Part shown: positions 1-7,123 of the stretch, piece after piece
Layout of the letters: each line of letters begins with the position of its first letter
How positions within the stretch are numbered: the stretch's first letter is position 1
Assembly (NCBI GenBank): GCA_029243845.1
Contig: JAQWRF010000068.1
Location: 1-13,161, forward strand
Length of the DNA: 13,161 bases
From: Planctomycetota bacterium
GTDB lineage: Bacteria; Planctomycetota; UBA1135
Direction: 5' to 3'
Made by a program: the position numbers and the translations under genes
Notes under the pieces: model-generated
Seen by the model: only the letters and a program-made list of their open reading frames with translations
Databases searched by the model: none
What the model was told of the DNA's origin: nothing

Positions 1-366
1 GACGTAATCCACAAAGGATTTGCCGCGCAAGTCATCTAACTTTTGCTGCAACAACTGCGGAGTACTCATTAGTGGTGGATTGTTTTGAATTTCACAAACC
101 GTAGTTACCCCACCGTGTAATGCGCCGCGCGAGCCGAATTCATACCCTTCTTTGCGCACCAATCCAGGTTCGCGAAAGTGAACGTGGCAATCGACCAAAC
201 CAGGTAGCAACCATCTTTTCTCGACATCAACGACTTGCTCCCCGTCGTTCGCAGTCAATTGGGCACCTATTTCAGTAACCACACCATCGGCTACCCGAAG
301 GCTGTCGGCGTCGACGAATTTGTCGCCATCAAAAATTATTGCGTTAGTAAAAAGGAGAGCATTCAT
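1..366 (-). CDS. pyrC: Dihydroorotase (class I, PyrC-like), N-terminal 122 residues only
   Basis: The gene runs off the left edge, so only the start is present. Dihydroorotase closes carbamoyl-aspartate to dihydroorotate in pyrimidine synthesis, in the cytoplasm. Residues 1-55 look like the small beta domain of cyclic amidohydrolases. The barrel begins with the metal motif HVHFREPG at residues 61-68 (H61 and H63 metal ligands, R65 substrate carboxylate), which separates dihydroorotases from allantoinases and hydantoinases. A KEGYEFGSR stretch (72-80) and GGVTTVCE (85-92) follow in the usual places. The family's MPNT motif reads IQNN here (93-96); the substrate-binding Asn is kept but Met-Pro is lost. 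The ATG at 366 lies 3 bases after the moaA stop and 8 bases after a strong GAGGTG ribosome site. The catalytic Asp and carbamylated Lys region lie outside the window, so activity cannot be judged. A non-catalytic dihydroorotase homologue is the main alternative. Confidence 0.85.
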   Translation of the reverse strand, partial: MNALLFTNAIIFDGDKFVDADSLRVADGVVTEIGAQLTANDGEQVVDVEKRWLLPGLVDCHVHFREPGLVRKEGYEFGSRGALHGGVTTVCEIQNNPPLMSTPQLLQQKLDDLRGKSFVDYV

Positions 367-369
367 TTT

Positions 370-1395
370 TTATCCACCTCGGGTGTGCATTTCTAAATGC
401 GGGTCGGCGAGTAATTCATCGAGATCAAACGACGTTTGACGAGATTCAAGCTCGCTACGCTTCACGGCGGTTTGTGCATCTCGAGTTAACCATAACTGGC
501 GCCAAAGTTGGAGCAATTTATCCTGATCATCGGCGCGAATAGCGTCGAGCAGGTTCTCGCCACTAGTTGCGTAAAGGCAGGAATACCAATTACCATCGGC
601 TGTCACGCGGCTGCGATCACAGTCGGCGCAAAAAGCCTTACTCATTGAAGCGATGATGCCAAATTCGTAGCCATTAGCGAGACGATAAACTTTCGCTGGC
701 GCTGACGCAGAGACAGCGTCAACAGTTTCTATGTCACCAAAGTGTTGCGACAAAGTTTCCAGTATCTCTGATGCCGTAACCAACTTGTCCTCGTGCCAAT
801 TAAGAGCACCGCCTACGTCCATGTATTCTATATAACGAAGTTGCACGTTTTGTGATTGCGCAAATTCTAGCATAGTAATAAGTTCGTCACAATTTTGACC
901 GCGAATAACGACCATATCGAGCTTGGTCTTTTCAAAACCTGCGGCAGCGGCTGCGCTAATTCCCCTTAAAGTATTTTGCAAGCCATCTACTTTGCAGAGA
1001 CGAATAAAGCGTTCGGCGATTAGAGTATCAATACTGATATTCAATCGTTGCAGGCCAGCATCTTTAAGTGACTGCGCGTGCTCTTCAAGCAAATAACCGT
1101 TGGTGGTGAGCGCTAATTCTTGTAGGCCATCAATAGCAGCTAATTCTTCTACTAAAAGAGATATGTCTTTACGCAGCAATGGCTCGCCACCCGTGAGCCT
1201 AATTTTACGTCCGCCTGCTTTGACAAAAACACGCGCTAATCGCCCCATCTCTTCAAAGCTGAGGATGTCGTCTTTTGGCAACCACTGATAAGTATCTTGT
1301 GGCATACAGTAATCGCATCGAAAATTACAACGATCAATGACAGATAAACGCAAGCTATGTTGCGGTCGATTTAAAGTGTCAAGCGCTGCGTCCAT
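370..1395 (-). CDS. moaA: GTP 3',8-cyclase MoaA (radical SAM, molybdenum cofactor synthesis)
   Basis: MoaA performs the radical rearrangement of GTP to 3',8-cyclo-dihydro-GTP, the first step of molybdopterin synthesis with MoaC, in the cytoplasm. Counting from the chosen start (341 residues; E. coli 329), the radical SAM cluster motif CxxxCxxC uses C23, C27 and C30, and GGEP is at 69-72. The second 4Fe-4S cluster that binds GTP is C256-xx-C259-x13-C273, followed by the RSR arginines. The protein ends in Gly-Gly, the known essential C-terminal tail of the family, so the gene is intact. The frame is open up to another ATG at 1455, but that start would overlap mcsB by 77 bases and add 20 unconserved residues. 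The ATG at 1395 leaves a 17-base overlap and a normal N-terminus. No moaC, moeA or other cofactor gene lies in the window, so it sits as an isolated member of a mixed operon. Confidence 0.93.
   Translation of the reverse strand: MDAALDTLNRPQHSLRLSVIDRCNFRCDYCMPQDTYQWLPKDDILSFEEMGRLARVFVKAGGRKIRLTGGEPLLRKDISLLVEELAAIDGLQELALTTNGYLLEEHAQSLKDAGLQRLNISIDTLIAERFIRLCKVDGLQNTLRGISAAAAAGFEKTKLDMVVIRGQNCDELITMLEFAQSQNVQLRYIEYMDVGGALNWHEDKLVTASEILETLSQHFGDIETVDAVSASAPAKVYRLANGYEFGIIASMSKAFCADCDRSRVTADGNWYSCLYATSGENLLDAIRADDQDKLLQLWRQLWLTRDAQTAVKRSELESRQTSFDLDELLADPHLEMHTRGG
375..380 (-). promoter_or_regulatory. Shine-Dalgarno site for the dihydroorotase gene, inside the end of moaA
   Basis: Read on the minus strand the site is GAGGTG, six bases complementary to the usual 16S rRNA tail, followed by 8 bases and then the ATG at 366. 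It sits on the last codons of moaA (Arg-Gly-Gly-stop), so the functionally important C-terminal Gly-Gly of MoaA and the ribosome site share bases. This is the only strong Shine-Dalgarno sequence I found at any gene start in the window, and it supports the chosen dihydroorotase start. Confidence 0.6.
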
Positions 1396-2473
1396 CACTA
1401 AATCCGAGTTCGAGGCGCATGCGATCTGCTCGTGCAGTGTCGCGTTGATCGGCATTCATGCTGATTGCCGCTGCCATTTGCAAATGGCCAGGCTGCACAG
1501 CGAATGAAAGCTGTAACAGTCGATGTGGGTTCATGCTAAAACCAATTTCTTGACAAACGCCTGTATTAATACCTAAATTGATCAAGCTGAGAAATGTCAG
1601 GGACTGGCGCGTGGTCATCTGTTGCACTTCTTTTATTTGTTTGAGTGCTTGCTTCAAGTCGACGGTCAACGCTACTCGCGCCCGCGTGTCGTCACAATAT
1701 TGCTGGCGAATCGATCGTTCGTAACTCGCTACTTCGTGCCCGTAATTAGAAACAGCCAACAACTGCTCGCTACTTGAAGAGCCAAGGGTACGCTGATTAG
1801 AAATCTGATAAAGGTGGCCTATCGCACGCGACCCTTCGCCATGTACACCACGTACTGCGAGACCAGCCGCTCGTGCGGCTTGCAGGGAACGCTGCAATGG
1901 AGCTTTCGCACGCGCCAATGCTGGCAGATGCAGCATGATGCTTGCGCGCATACCACTACCGGTGTTAGTCGGACATGAAGTCAAGTAACCGTAGTCTTTG
2001 CTAGTAGCGAACTCGTGCGCCTCCGCTAGAACACGTTCGACGCGTTGCGCACGACGCAAGGCTGATTCGAGATCGAGCCCCTTCGAGATGCCTTGTATGC
2101 GAAAATGGTCTTCTTCGTTAATCATAACGGAATGCGCACCACGCATACCATAGAACAACATCGTTGGGCGCTCTACATTCAGCAATTCACGCGATGCCAA
2201 ATTACGTTCGAGCACAAATTCTTTAGCCGAATCGCTTAGCGAACGCACTTCTAAAATATTGCCGTCTATATCGCACTGACGCAAAGCACTAGCAGTAGCA
2301 GCAAGGATGTCTTCTGCGTCTTCGTCAGCGAGCTGTTCAGGGAATGCGCGATCAGCGACATTACGGGCAAGTCTAACGCGAGCACTCACAACTACATCTT
2401 CTATGGGACCGCCTGTTTTAAGCCAAGCAGGTGTAGTTTGTAATAATGCCTGTAAGCGCGTTTCAGTTGACAT
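1379..2473 (-). CDS. mcsB: Protein-arginine kinase McsB (ATP:guanido phosphotransferase family)
   Basis: McsB phosphorylates arginine side chains of proteins; in Bacillus it tags misfolded proteins and the repressor CtsR for ClpCP. The 364-residue length matches the family (about 363). Visible motifs are the SARVRLARN nucleotide-binding stretch (30-38), NEEDH (119-123), the catalytic-loop cysteine C167 in SCPTN (166-170), and GEGS (212-215). The RDxxRA motif at 344-349 (RDTARA) is the allosteric phosphoarginine pocket of McsB. That last motif, the length and the absence of the N-terminal domain of animal arginine kinases argue for a protein kinase rather than a free-arginine phosphagen kinase. 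Its ATG overlaps the arginase stop in TAATG, implying coupled translation. No mcsA, ctsR or clpC lies nearby, unlike the classical operon. There is no Shine-Dalgarno sequence. Substrates in this organism are unknown. Confidence 0.93.
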   Translation of the reverse strand: MSTETRLQALLQTTPAWLKTGGPIEDVVVSARVRLARNVADRAFPEQLADEDAEDILAATASALRQCDIDGNILEVRSLSDSAKEFVLERNLASRELLNVERPTMLFYGMRGAHSVMINEEDHFRIQGISKGLDLESALRRAQRVERVLAEAHEFATSKDYGYLTSCPTNTGSGMRASIMLHLPALARAKAPLQRSLQAARAAGLAVRGVHGEGSRAIGHLYQISNQRTLGSSSSEQLLAVSNYGHEVASYERSIRQQYCDDTRARVALTVDLKQALKQIKEVQQMTTRQSLTFLSLINLGINTGVCQEIGFSMNPHRLLQLSFAVQPGHLQMAAAISMNADQRDTARADRMRLELGFSDGRSA

Positions 2474-3405
2474 TACAAGATTGATTTACCGAATGCACTA
2501 GCAACGAGATCAATCATATTTTTTGCGCCTTGATTACAATTATCAAGCAACGGATTTAGCTCGGCGATTTCCATGGACAGCATGCGTTGCGTTGCCGCAA
2601 ATTGCTCGAGCATATAATGGGCCTCTCTAAAGTTCACTCCACCAGGAACGGGGGTGCCCACTCCGGCGACGACATCGGGGTCGAGACCATCGACATCGAA
2701 GCTTAAGTGAAAGCCGTCGGTGTCGACGTTTACCACCTGCAGCACCTCTTCGACGACTTGTGGCATGCCTTTGGCGTCGATATCAGCCATGGTCCAAACG
2801 TTGATGCCCGATTCGCGAATCAATTGCGCTTCTCCGCGATCGATATCGCGGATACCGACTAGGGCCACATTTTCGTGAGAAATAGTCGGAGAGTGATTGG
2901 ACAAGGAGGCCAAAGCATTTGACGAGCCACTAATGCCCAATAAGTGCGCTAGAGGCATGCCGTGAATGTTACCACTCGGCGAGGATTGTGGCGTATTCAT
3001 GTCGCCATGCGCATCAAACCAGACCACGCCAAATTTCTTATTCTTCGCTGCACAGTGATTGGCAATACCAGAAATAGTGCCCATCGCAATCGAATGGTCG
3101 CCCCCTAAGACCAAAGGGGTATGGCCGTCGTTCATAGTTTGCTCGACCTCGTCACGCAAGCTTAAACAAACTTGCACGATTTCTTGCTCAAACCGATAAG
3201 ACTTATCGCCAAAGCTTTCACGTGATTCACATGATGGCACCGGGATGTCAGACTGCAAGCCGACATCAAAGCCTAATCGGCGCAAGGCGCTGTCTATGCC
3301 AGCCGCGCGTAACGCACTTGGGCCTAAATCAGTACCGCGACGCGACGCACCTAAATCTAAGGGCACGCCAATTATTTTTACTATACGATCGTTGAGATTA
3401 GTCAT
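2473..3405 (-). CDS. rocF: Arginase
   Basis: Arginase hydrolyses L-arginine to ornithine and urea with a binuclear manganese centre, in the cytoplasm. All family signatures are present in the 310 residues: GGDHS (101-105, ligand H104), DAHGD (131-135, ligands D131, H133, D135), NTP at 137-139 and SGNIHGMP (144-151). DVDGLDP follows (ligands D237, D239), then GTPVPGG (250-256) and the late glutamate motif around 279-285 (ELNP). The NTP plus SGNxHG signature favours true arginase over agmatinase or formiminoglutamase. It starts one base after the mutase stop (TAACATG), without a Shine-Dalgarno sequence, and its stop overlaps the mcsB start by one base. Placed directly before a protein-arginine kinase, it may help handle arginine released by proteolysis; that link is inference. 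No ornithine aminotransferase or urease gene is visible, though the operon's class I aminotransferase is close by. Confidence 0.93.
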   Translation of the reverse strand: MTNLNDRIVKIIGVPLDLGASRRGTDLGPSALRAAGIDSALRRLGFDVGLQSDIPVPSCESRESFGDKSYRFEQEIVQVCLSLRDEVEQTMNDGHTPLVLGGDHSIAMGTISGIANHCAAKNKKFGVVWFDAHGDMNTPQSSPSGNIHGMPLAHLLGISGSSNALASLSNHSPTISHENVALVGIRDIDRGEAQLIRESGINVWTMADIDAKGMPQVVEEVLQVVNVDTDGFHLSFDVDGLDPDVVAGVGTPVPGGVNFREAHYMLEQFAATQRMLSMEIAELNPLLDNCNQGAKNMIDLVASAFGKSIL

Positions 3406-3406
3406 G

Positions 3407-4765
3407 TTATTCTGGGCTGACGCCGAGTATTGAAATCACCTTGGCTGTCATTTCTTCTTGCTTAGCCTTATCGACGGATTCTAGATTCATGCGCAATAGT
3501 GGTTCTGTGTTAGAAGCACGCACGTTCACCCACCACCAGCCTGGAGTTTCGACATCACCGTAAGAGATGGTAACTCCGTCGAGGTCGTCGATGGAATCCG
3601 CATCGCTAAATTCTTCGCGCAAGCGGTCCATGGCACCTTGCTTGTCGTCAATGTGAAAATTAACTTCGCCGGTGGAGTGGTAGCACATTAATTCGTCAAG
3701 CAGCTCGGAGAACTTCTTAGTGCTACGCGAGAGAAGGTTAAGCACGCTAAGCAGAATTATTTCTGAGTTGTCGGCATACCAATTATCTCTGAAGTAATAG
3801 TGACCGGACAGTTCTCCACCGAATGGAGCATCGTGTTCGCGCATCGTTGCTTTGAGGAAAGAGTGACCGACACGTTCTTTACGTGGTACTCCACCGAGAT
3901 CTAAAATCGTCTTCGGCAAAATCCAGGATGAGCGCAAATCGTAAACTATCGAGGCGCCCGGCTCTCCTTTAAGAACTTCACGCGCGACAAGAGCTGTAAC
4001 CACATCGTTGCCAATAGCGCGTCCGCGGTCGTCAACGAAACAACAACGGTCAGAATCTCCATCGAAAGCTGCGCCAAGTTCGGCACCACTCTCAATCACA
4101 AATTTTTGTAGGTCGACTAAAGTGCTTAGCTTAAGTGGGTTTGCTTCGTGGTTCGGGAAGGTGCCATCGAGTTCATAGTACAGACCTTGGTGCTTAATTT
4201 GCGGAACCGCGTTCAACACAGCCGGAAAGCTATGTGCGGCCATACCATTCGCCGCATCTGAAACAATGTTCACCTCGCGCGTCAAATCGGCCCACTGTGC
4301 AACGTGTTTCGCATAGTCATCGAGAGTATCGACATGAGTACGATTACCACGCTCGGCAACGGGCTGCGGCATATCACCGGTAGTGGACATTTGCTCTATT
4401 TCCTTAATGCCGTTATCGCCAGAAATGGGTTTCGCTTCTGAAGCGCACAACTTAAAGCCAATATATTGCTTAGCATTATGACTAGCAGTAACATTCATGC
4501 CACCAAAAGATTTAAGATGGCCAATCGCGAAGTAGCACTGCGGAGTTGACGACAAACCGATATCGATAACATCGATGCCGCCATCGAGAATACCTTCGAT
4601 GACTTCATTATGGATTTCTGGCGCCATGGTGCGCATATCGCGCCCCACGACCAATGGTCCTTGGCCCATAAAATCGGCGAATGCTCGGCCAATGCGGCGA
4701 GCAAGATTAGAGTCGATTTGATCAGGGTAGGTTCCTCTGATATCGTAAGCTTTAAAAACTGACAT
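3407..4765 (-). CDS. Phosphomannomutase/phosphoglucomutase (alpha-D-phosphohexomutase)
   Basis: This enzyme interconverts the 1- and 6-phosphates of mannose or glucose, feeding GDP-mannose or UDP-glucose for surface polysaccharides. The 452 residues fit the ManB/AlgC group. Visible in order: FKAYDIRG at the N-terminus (4-11), the phosphoserine loop TASHN (93-97, S95), the magnesium loop DGDSDR (235-240), the sugar-specificity loop GGELSGHYYF (316-325) and the phosphate-binding RASNTEPLLR (416-425). The GELSGH form of the sugar loop is typical of dual phosphomannomutase/phosphoglucomutase enzymes, whereas GlmM proteins have a different active-site serine context. The ATG at 4765 follows the threonine aldolase stop by 9 bases. 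The sequence before it is AT-rich without a Shine-Dalgarno motif. Nothing in its neighbours indicates a dedicated polysaccharide pathway, so a general housekeeping role is most likely. Confidence 0.92.
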   Translation of the reverse strand: MSVFKAYDIRGTYPDQIDSNLARRIGRAFADFMGQGPLVVGRDMRTMAPEIHNEVIEGILDGGIDVIDIGLSSTPQCYFAIGHLKSFGGMNVTASHNAKQYIGFKLCASEAKPISGDNGIKEIEQMSTTGDMPQPVAERGNRTHVDTLDDYAKHVAQWADLTREVNIVSDAANGMAAHSFPAVLNAVPQIKHQGLYYELDGTFPNHEANPLKLSTLVDLQKFVIESGAELGAAFDGDSDRCCFVDDRGRAIGNDVVTALVAREVLKGEPGASIVYDLRSSWILPKTILDLGGVPRKERVGHSFLKATMREHDAPFGGELSGHYYFRDNWYADNSEIILLSVLNLLSRSTKKFSELLDELMCYHSTGEVNFHIDDKQGAMDRLREEFSDADSIDDLDGVTISYGDVETPGWWWVNVRASNTEPLLRMNLESVDKAKQEEMTAKVISILGVSPE

Positions 4766-4774
4766 AATTAAGTA

Positions 4775-5812
4775 TTAAGCGTTTAGGATTGAGTTAAGGG
4801 ACGAGCCAGCACGTTCGACGTCGCTAGAGCTCAGGTGCCGATGCGTTACGAAACGCAGCAAACGGTCGCCGAGTGCTAAGGCTAGCACGCCACAGTCCGC
4901 AAGCGCTGCCTCGACCATCGGTGCGTCAAGATCAGGTTGAGTTATTTCCAAGAAAAGAATGTTGGTATCTATGGTTTCTTGGGCCATGCGCGCACCTTGC
5001 AAACCAAGCACCATACCACCTAATTGGCGGCACAAAGCATTATCTAAAGCAAGTCGCTGTGGCATTTCATCTAGTGCAACAAGACCGCAAGCCGCAAGAA
5101 CACCAGCTTGATGCAAGCTGCCTCCCATCCATTTGCGTACACGCCGCGCGCGCTCGATGAAGGCACCGTCGCCAAGCAAGATCGCGCCAACGGGACAACT
5201 GAGGCCTTTCGACAATGAAATCATCAAGGAGTCGCACACATCGCCATAATCGGAAAACGGCAATTCTGTTTCGACTTGCACGTTGAACAATCTCGCGCCA
5301 TCAAGATGAATAGGCACTCCACGATTAAGTCCGAAAGCGTGTAGCTCCTGCAAATAGTCAATCGGTAGAATCGTGCCACCACTAAGTAAATGTGACTGCT
5401 CAGAGCAAATTAATCCCGTGCGCGGCATGTGCACACTTATGCCACGCATCGCCTGCGCCAGATGGCCAAAATCTAGCTGGCCCCTGCTAGAAGCAAGCGT
5501 TCGCGTTTGGACCCCAGCAATGCGGGACAAACCGCCGCCTTCTAATTGAAAAATGTGCGAACTGTCATCGACAATTATTTCTTCGCCAGGGACAGTATGC
5601 GCCGCAACCGCAGCTTGGTTGGCCATCGTGCCACTAGGGAAAAACAGCGCGGCTTCTTTGCCGAATAAGTTTTGAAAGTGTCGCTCTAATTCTTGAGTGG
5701 TTGGATCATCGCCATGAGCATCGTCGCCAAGCCGTGCTTTTTGCATGGCGTCGTACATTCGCGCCGTTGGCTTGCTGACGGTATCAGAACGAAAATCAGA
5801 GTATTTCGACAT
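4775..5812 (-). CDS. ltaE: Low-specificity L-threonine aldolase (PLP-dependent)
   Basis: The enzyme cleaves L-threonine or L-allo-threonine to glycine and acetaldehyde with pyridoxal phosphate. The protein has 345 residues, normal for the family. It starts with the characteristic DFRSDTVSKPT (6-16) and then has GDDAHGDDPTT (29-39). PSGTMANQ (59-66) forms the PLP phosphate cup, HLDGAR (169-174) carries the Asp that pairs with the cofactor ring nitrogen, and the Schiff-base lysine is K202 in SLSKGLSCPVG. The segment that usually reads ENTHN is altered to EQSHL (138-142), keeping the histidine that stacks on the cofactor. Its ATG overlaps the stop of the preceding aminotransferase gene in TAATG, so the two PLP enzymes are probably co-translated. 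A related beta-eliminating lyase is less likely given the N-terminal signature. Confidence 0.92.
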   Translation of the reverse strand: MSKYSDFRSDTVSKPTARMYDAMQKARLGDDAHGDDPTTQELERHFQNLFGKEAALFFPSGTMANQAAVAAHTVPGEEIIVDDSSHIFQLEGGGLSRIAGVQTRTLASSRGQLDFGHLAQAMRGISVHMPRTGLICSEQSHLLSGGTILPIDYLQELHAFGLNRGVPIHLDGARLFNVQVETELPFSDYGDVCDSLMISLSKGLSCPVGAILLGDGAFIERARRVRKWMGGSLHQAGVLAACGLVALDEMPQRLALDNALCRQLGGMVLGLQGARMAQETIDTNILFLEITQPDLDAPMVEAALADCGVLALALGDRLLRFVTHRHLSSSDVERAGSSLNSILNA

Positions 5813-7002
5813 TAAATGTTTTCGAGGAAGCGACGCACACGGCCGACGCCCTCTTCGATGTTTGCGATAGAGTTCGCATATGAAAAGCGAATGTAGCCTT
5901 CGCCTTCAGCGCCAAAGGAGGTACCGGCAAGACAAGCAACACCCGCCTCGCTTAAGATGCGGTCTTGCATGTCAATGGACGACAAACCGAATTGTTTAAT
6001 GTTCGGGAAAACATAAAAAGCACCCACCGGCAAGTGGCAGTCAACACCAGGGATATCGTTAAGCAAGTTAACCATGTGCTTGCGGCGCACATCAAATTCG
6101 CTCAGCATGGCATCGACTCCTGATTGGTCGCCAGCGAGAGCTTCCATGCCAGCGCGTTGGCTAAACGATGCCGTACAAGAATTTGAATTAACCATCAACT
6201 TAGTGAAGGATTGGGCCAAATCAGGACGCATCACGCCAAAGCCCATGCGCCAACCCGTCATCGCATAAGTTTTAGACCAACCATCAAGCAGAATAACGCG
6301 ATCGCGGATTTCAGGATCTTGCATTGGGCTAACATGCTCGATACCATCGTAAAGCATGCGCGCGTAAATCTCATCGGACAAAATCCAGATGTCTGGGTAA
6401 TCTTTTAGCACCTTCAGCACTGCTTCGAGCTCGGCGCGTTCGGTCACTCCGCCAGTCGGATTAGCAGGCGAGTTAAGAATGACCATTTTTGTCTTAGGAG
6501 TGATTCTAGAAATCAAATCCTGTGGATCAAGGGCGAAGCCATTTACTTCGCGTAGTGGGCACGCCACAGCCTTGCCGTTCACGAAGTTAATCATCGACTC
6601 GTAAATCGGAAAACCAGGATTCGGGTAGATGACTTCGTCGCCAACGTCAATCAAAGCTAACATCGCATAAAACATCGTTGGCTTGCCGCCAGGCACAATC
6701 GTGACTTCGTCAGCACCACATTCGATGCCGCGCGTTCGTGCTACGTAATCTGCAACCACTTCGCGAGCGTCCGGCATGCCGTTAGCCGGGCCATAGTGGG
6801 TGTAGCCATCACGTAGCGCCTGTATACCGGCATCTACAATGTTTTTGGGCGTATCGAAGTCGGGCTCACCAATTTCAAGGTGAATAATGTTTTTGCCCTG
6901 AGCCTCGAGAGCTTTCGCCCGTGCTAGCACTTCGAAGGCCGTTTCAGTGCCGAGGCGGCTCATGCGCTCGGCCAATTTGATGGGTGGTAAGGAAGATGTC
7001 AT
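5812..7002 (-). CDS. Class I/II aminotransferase (aspartate/alanine aminotransferase type, PLP)
   Basis: This is a fold-type I PLP transaminase of 396 residues, close to the family norm of about 390-400. Visible features are EIGEPDFDTP (43-52) near the N-terminus, Y70 in the THYGPANG stretch and the substrate/cofactor motif NSPANPTGG (177-185). D210 and Y213 in SDEIY contact the cofactor, K244 in SKTYAMTGWRMG is the Schiff-base lysine, and R372 in YIRFSYA binds the substrate alpha-carboxylate. These place it in the I-gamma aspartate aminotransferase-like group; the amino donor cannot be told from sequence (aspartate, alanine, or an aromatic or branched acid). It is the first gene of the leftward operon. 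Its ATG is preceded by a candidate promoter and a short leader lacking a Shine-Dalgarno sequence. Coupling to the threonine aldolase and the nearby arginase suggests a role in amino acid breakdown. Confidence 0.92.
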   Translation of the reverse strand: MTSSLPPIKLAERMSRLGTETAFEVLARAKALEAQGKNIIHLEIGEPDFDTPKNIVDAGIQALRDGYTHYGPANGMPDAREVVADYVARTRGIECGADEVTIVPGGKPTMFYAMLALIDVGDEVIYPNPGFPIYESMINFVNGKAVACPLREVNGFALDPQDLISRITPKTKMVILNSPANPTGGVTERAELEAVLKVLKDYPDIWILSDEIYARMLYDGIEHVSPMQDPEIRDRVILLDGWSKTYAMTGWRMGFGVMRPDLAQSFTKLMVNSNSCTASFSQRAGMEALAGDQSGVDAMLSEFDVRRKHMVNLLNDIPGVDCHLPVGAFYVFPNIKQFGLSSIDMQDRILSEAGVACLAGTSFGAEGEGYIRFSYANSIANIEEGVGRVRRFLENI

Positions 7003-7022
7003 GTAGTTGATTTTGCGCGCCT

Positions 7023-7050
7023 ATTCTACTTGCGCCGTACACTATTTCAG
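7023..7050 (-). promoter_or_regulatory. Candidate sigma-70-type promoter of the leftward seven-gene operon
   Basis: On the minus strand, CTGAAA (7050-7045, four of six matches to TTGACA) is followed after 16 bases by TAGAAT (7028-7023, five of six matches to TATAAT). Transcription would start near 7016, giving a leader of roughly 14 bases before the aminotransferase ATG. The position, at the head of a run of tightly packed genes, supports it. The match is only moderate and untested. Confidence 0.4.
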
Positions 7051-7051
7051 C

Positions 7052-7067
7052 GTTCCGAATATGGAAC
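7052..7067. promoter_or_regulatory. Short dyad between the divergent promoters, possible operator
   Basis: GTTCC and GGAAC face each other across six bases (GAATAT), giving a 16-base dyad with perfect 5-base arms. It lies directly upstream of the candidate leftward -35 element and about 24 bases before the rightward -10 element, where a regulator could act on both operons. Arms this short can occur by chance, and no regulator gene is in the window. Confidence 0.25.
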
Positions 7068-7090
7068 ATCAGACCTCTCGCAGGTAGCTT

Positions 7091-7096
7091 TATACT
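7091..7096 (+). promoter_or_regulatory. Candidate -10 element of the rightward transporter-cytochrome operon
   Basis: TATACT matches the -10 consensus at five of six positions and sits 27 bases before the ATG at 7124. The best -35 at 17-base spacing (ATCAGA, 7068-7073) matches only three of six positions, so the promoter may depend on an activator or another sigma factor, or be placed wrongly. Confidence 0.3.
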
Positions 7097-7123
7097 TGGC
7101 ATGCTAGTTGCACTACCCTACCG

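Noticed and set aside
1396..1455. Longer moaA start at 1455 adding 20 residues
   Set aside because: It would overlap mcsB by 77 bases, has no ribosome site, and the extra residues precede the normal MoaA N-terminus; the ATG at 1395 fits better.
2833..2852. Perfect 8-base inverted repeat with a 4-base loop (TCCGCGAT/ATCGCGGA)
   Set aside because: It lies in the middle of the arginase gene over the Arg-Asp-Ile-Asp-Arg codons and is explained by those codons; there is no T-run and no role suggested.
7096..7101. TTGGCA as a -35 element for the rightward operon
   Set aside because: The hexamer is close to consensus, but a -10 at normal spacing would fall on the start codon at 7124 with no suitable sequence.
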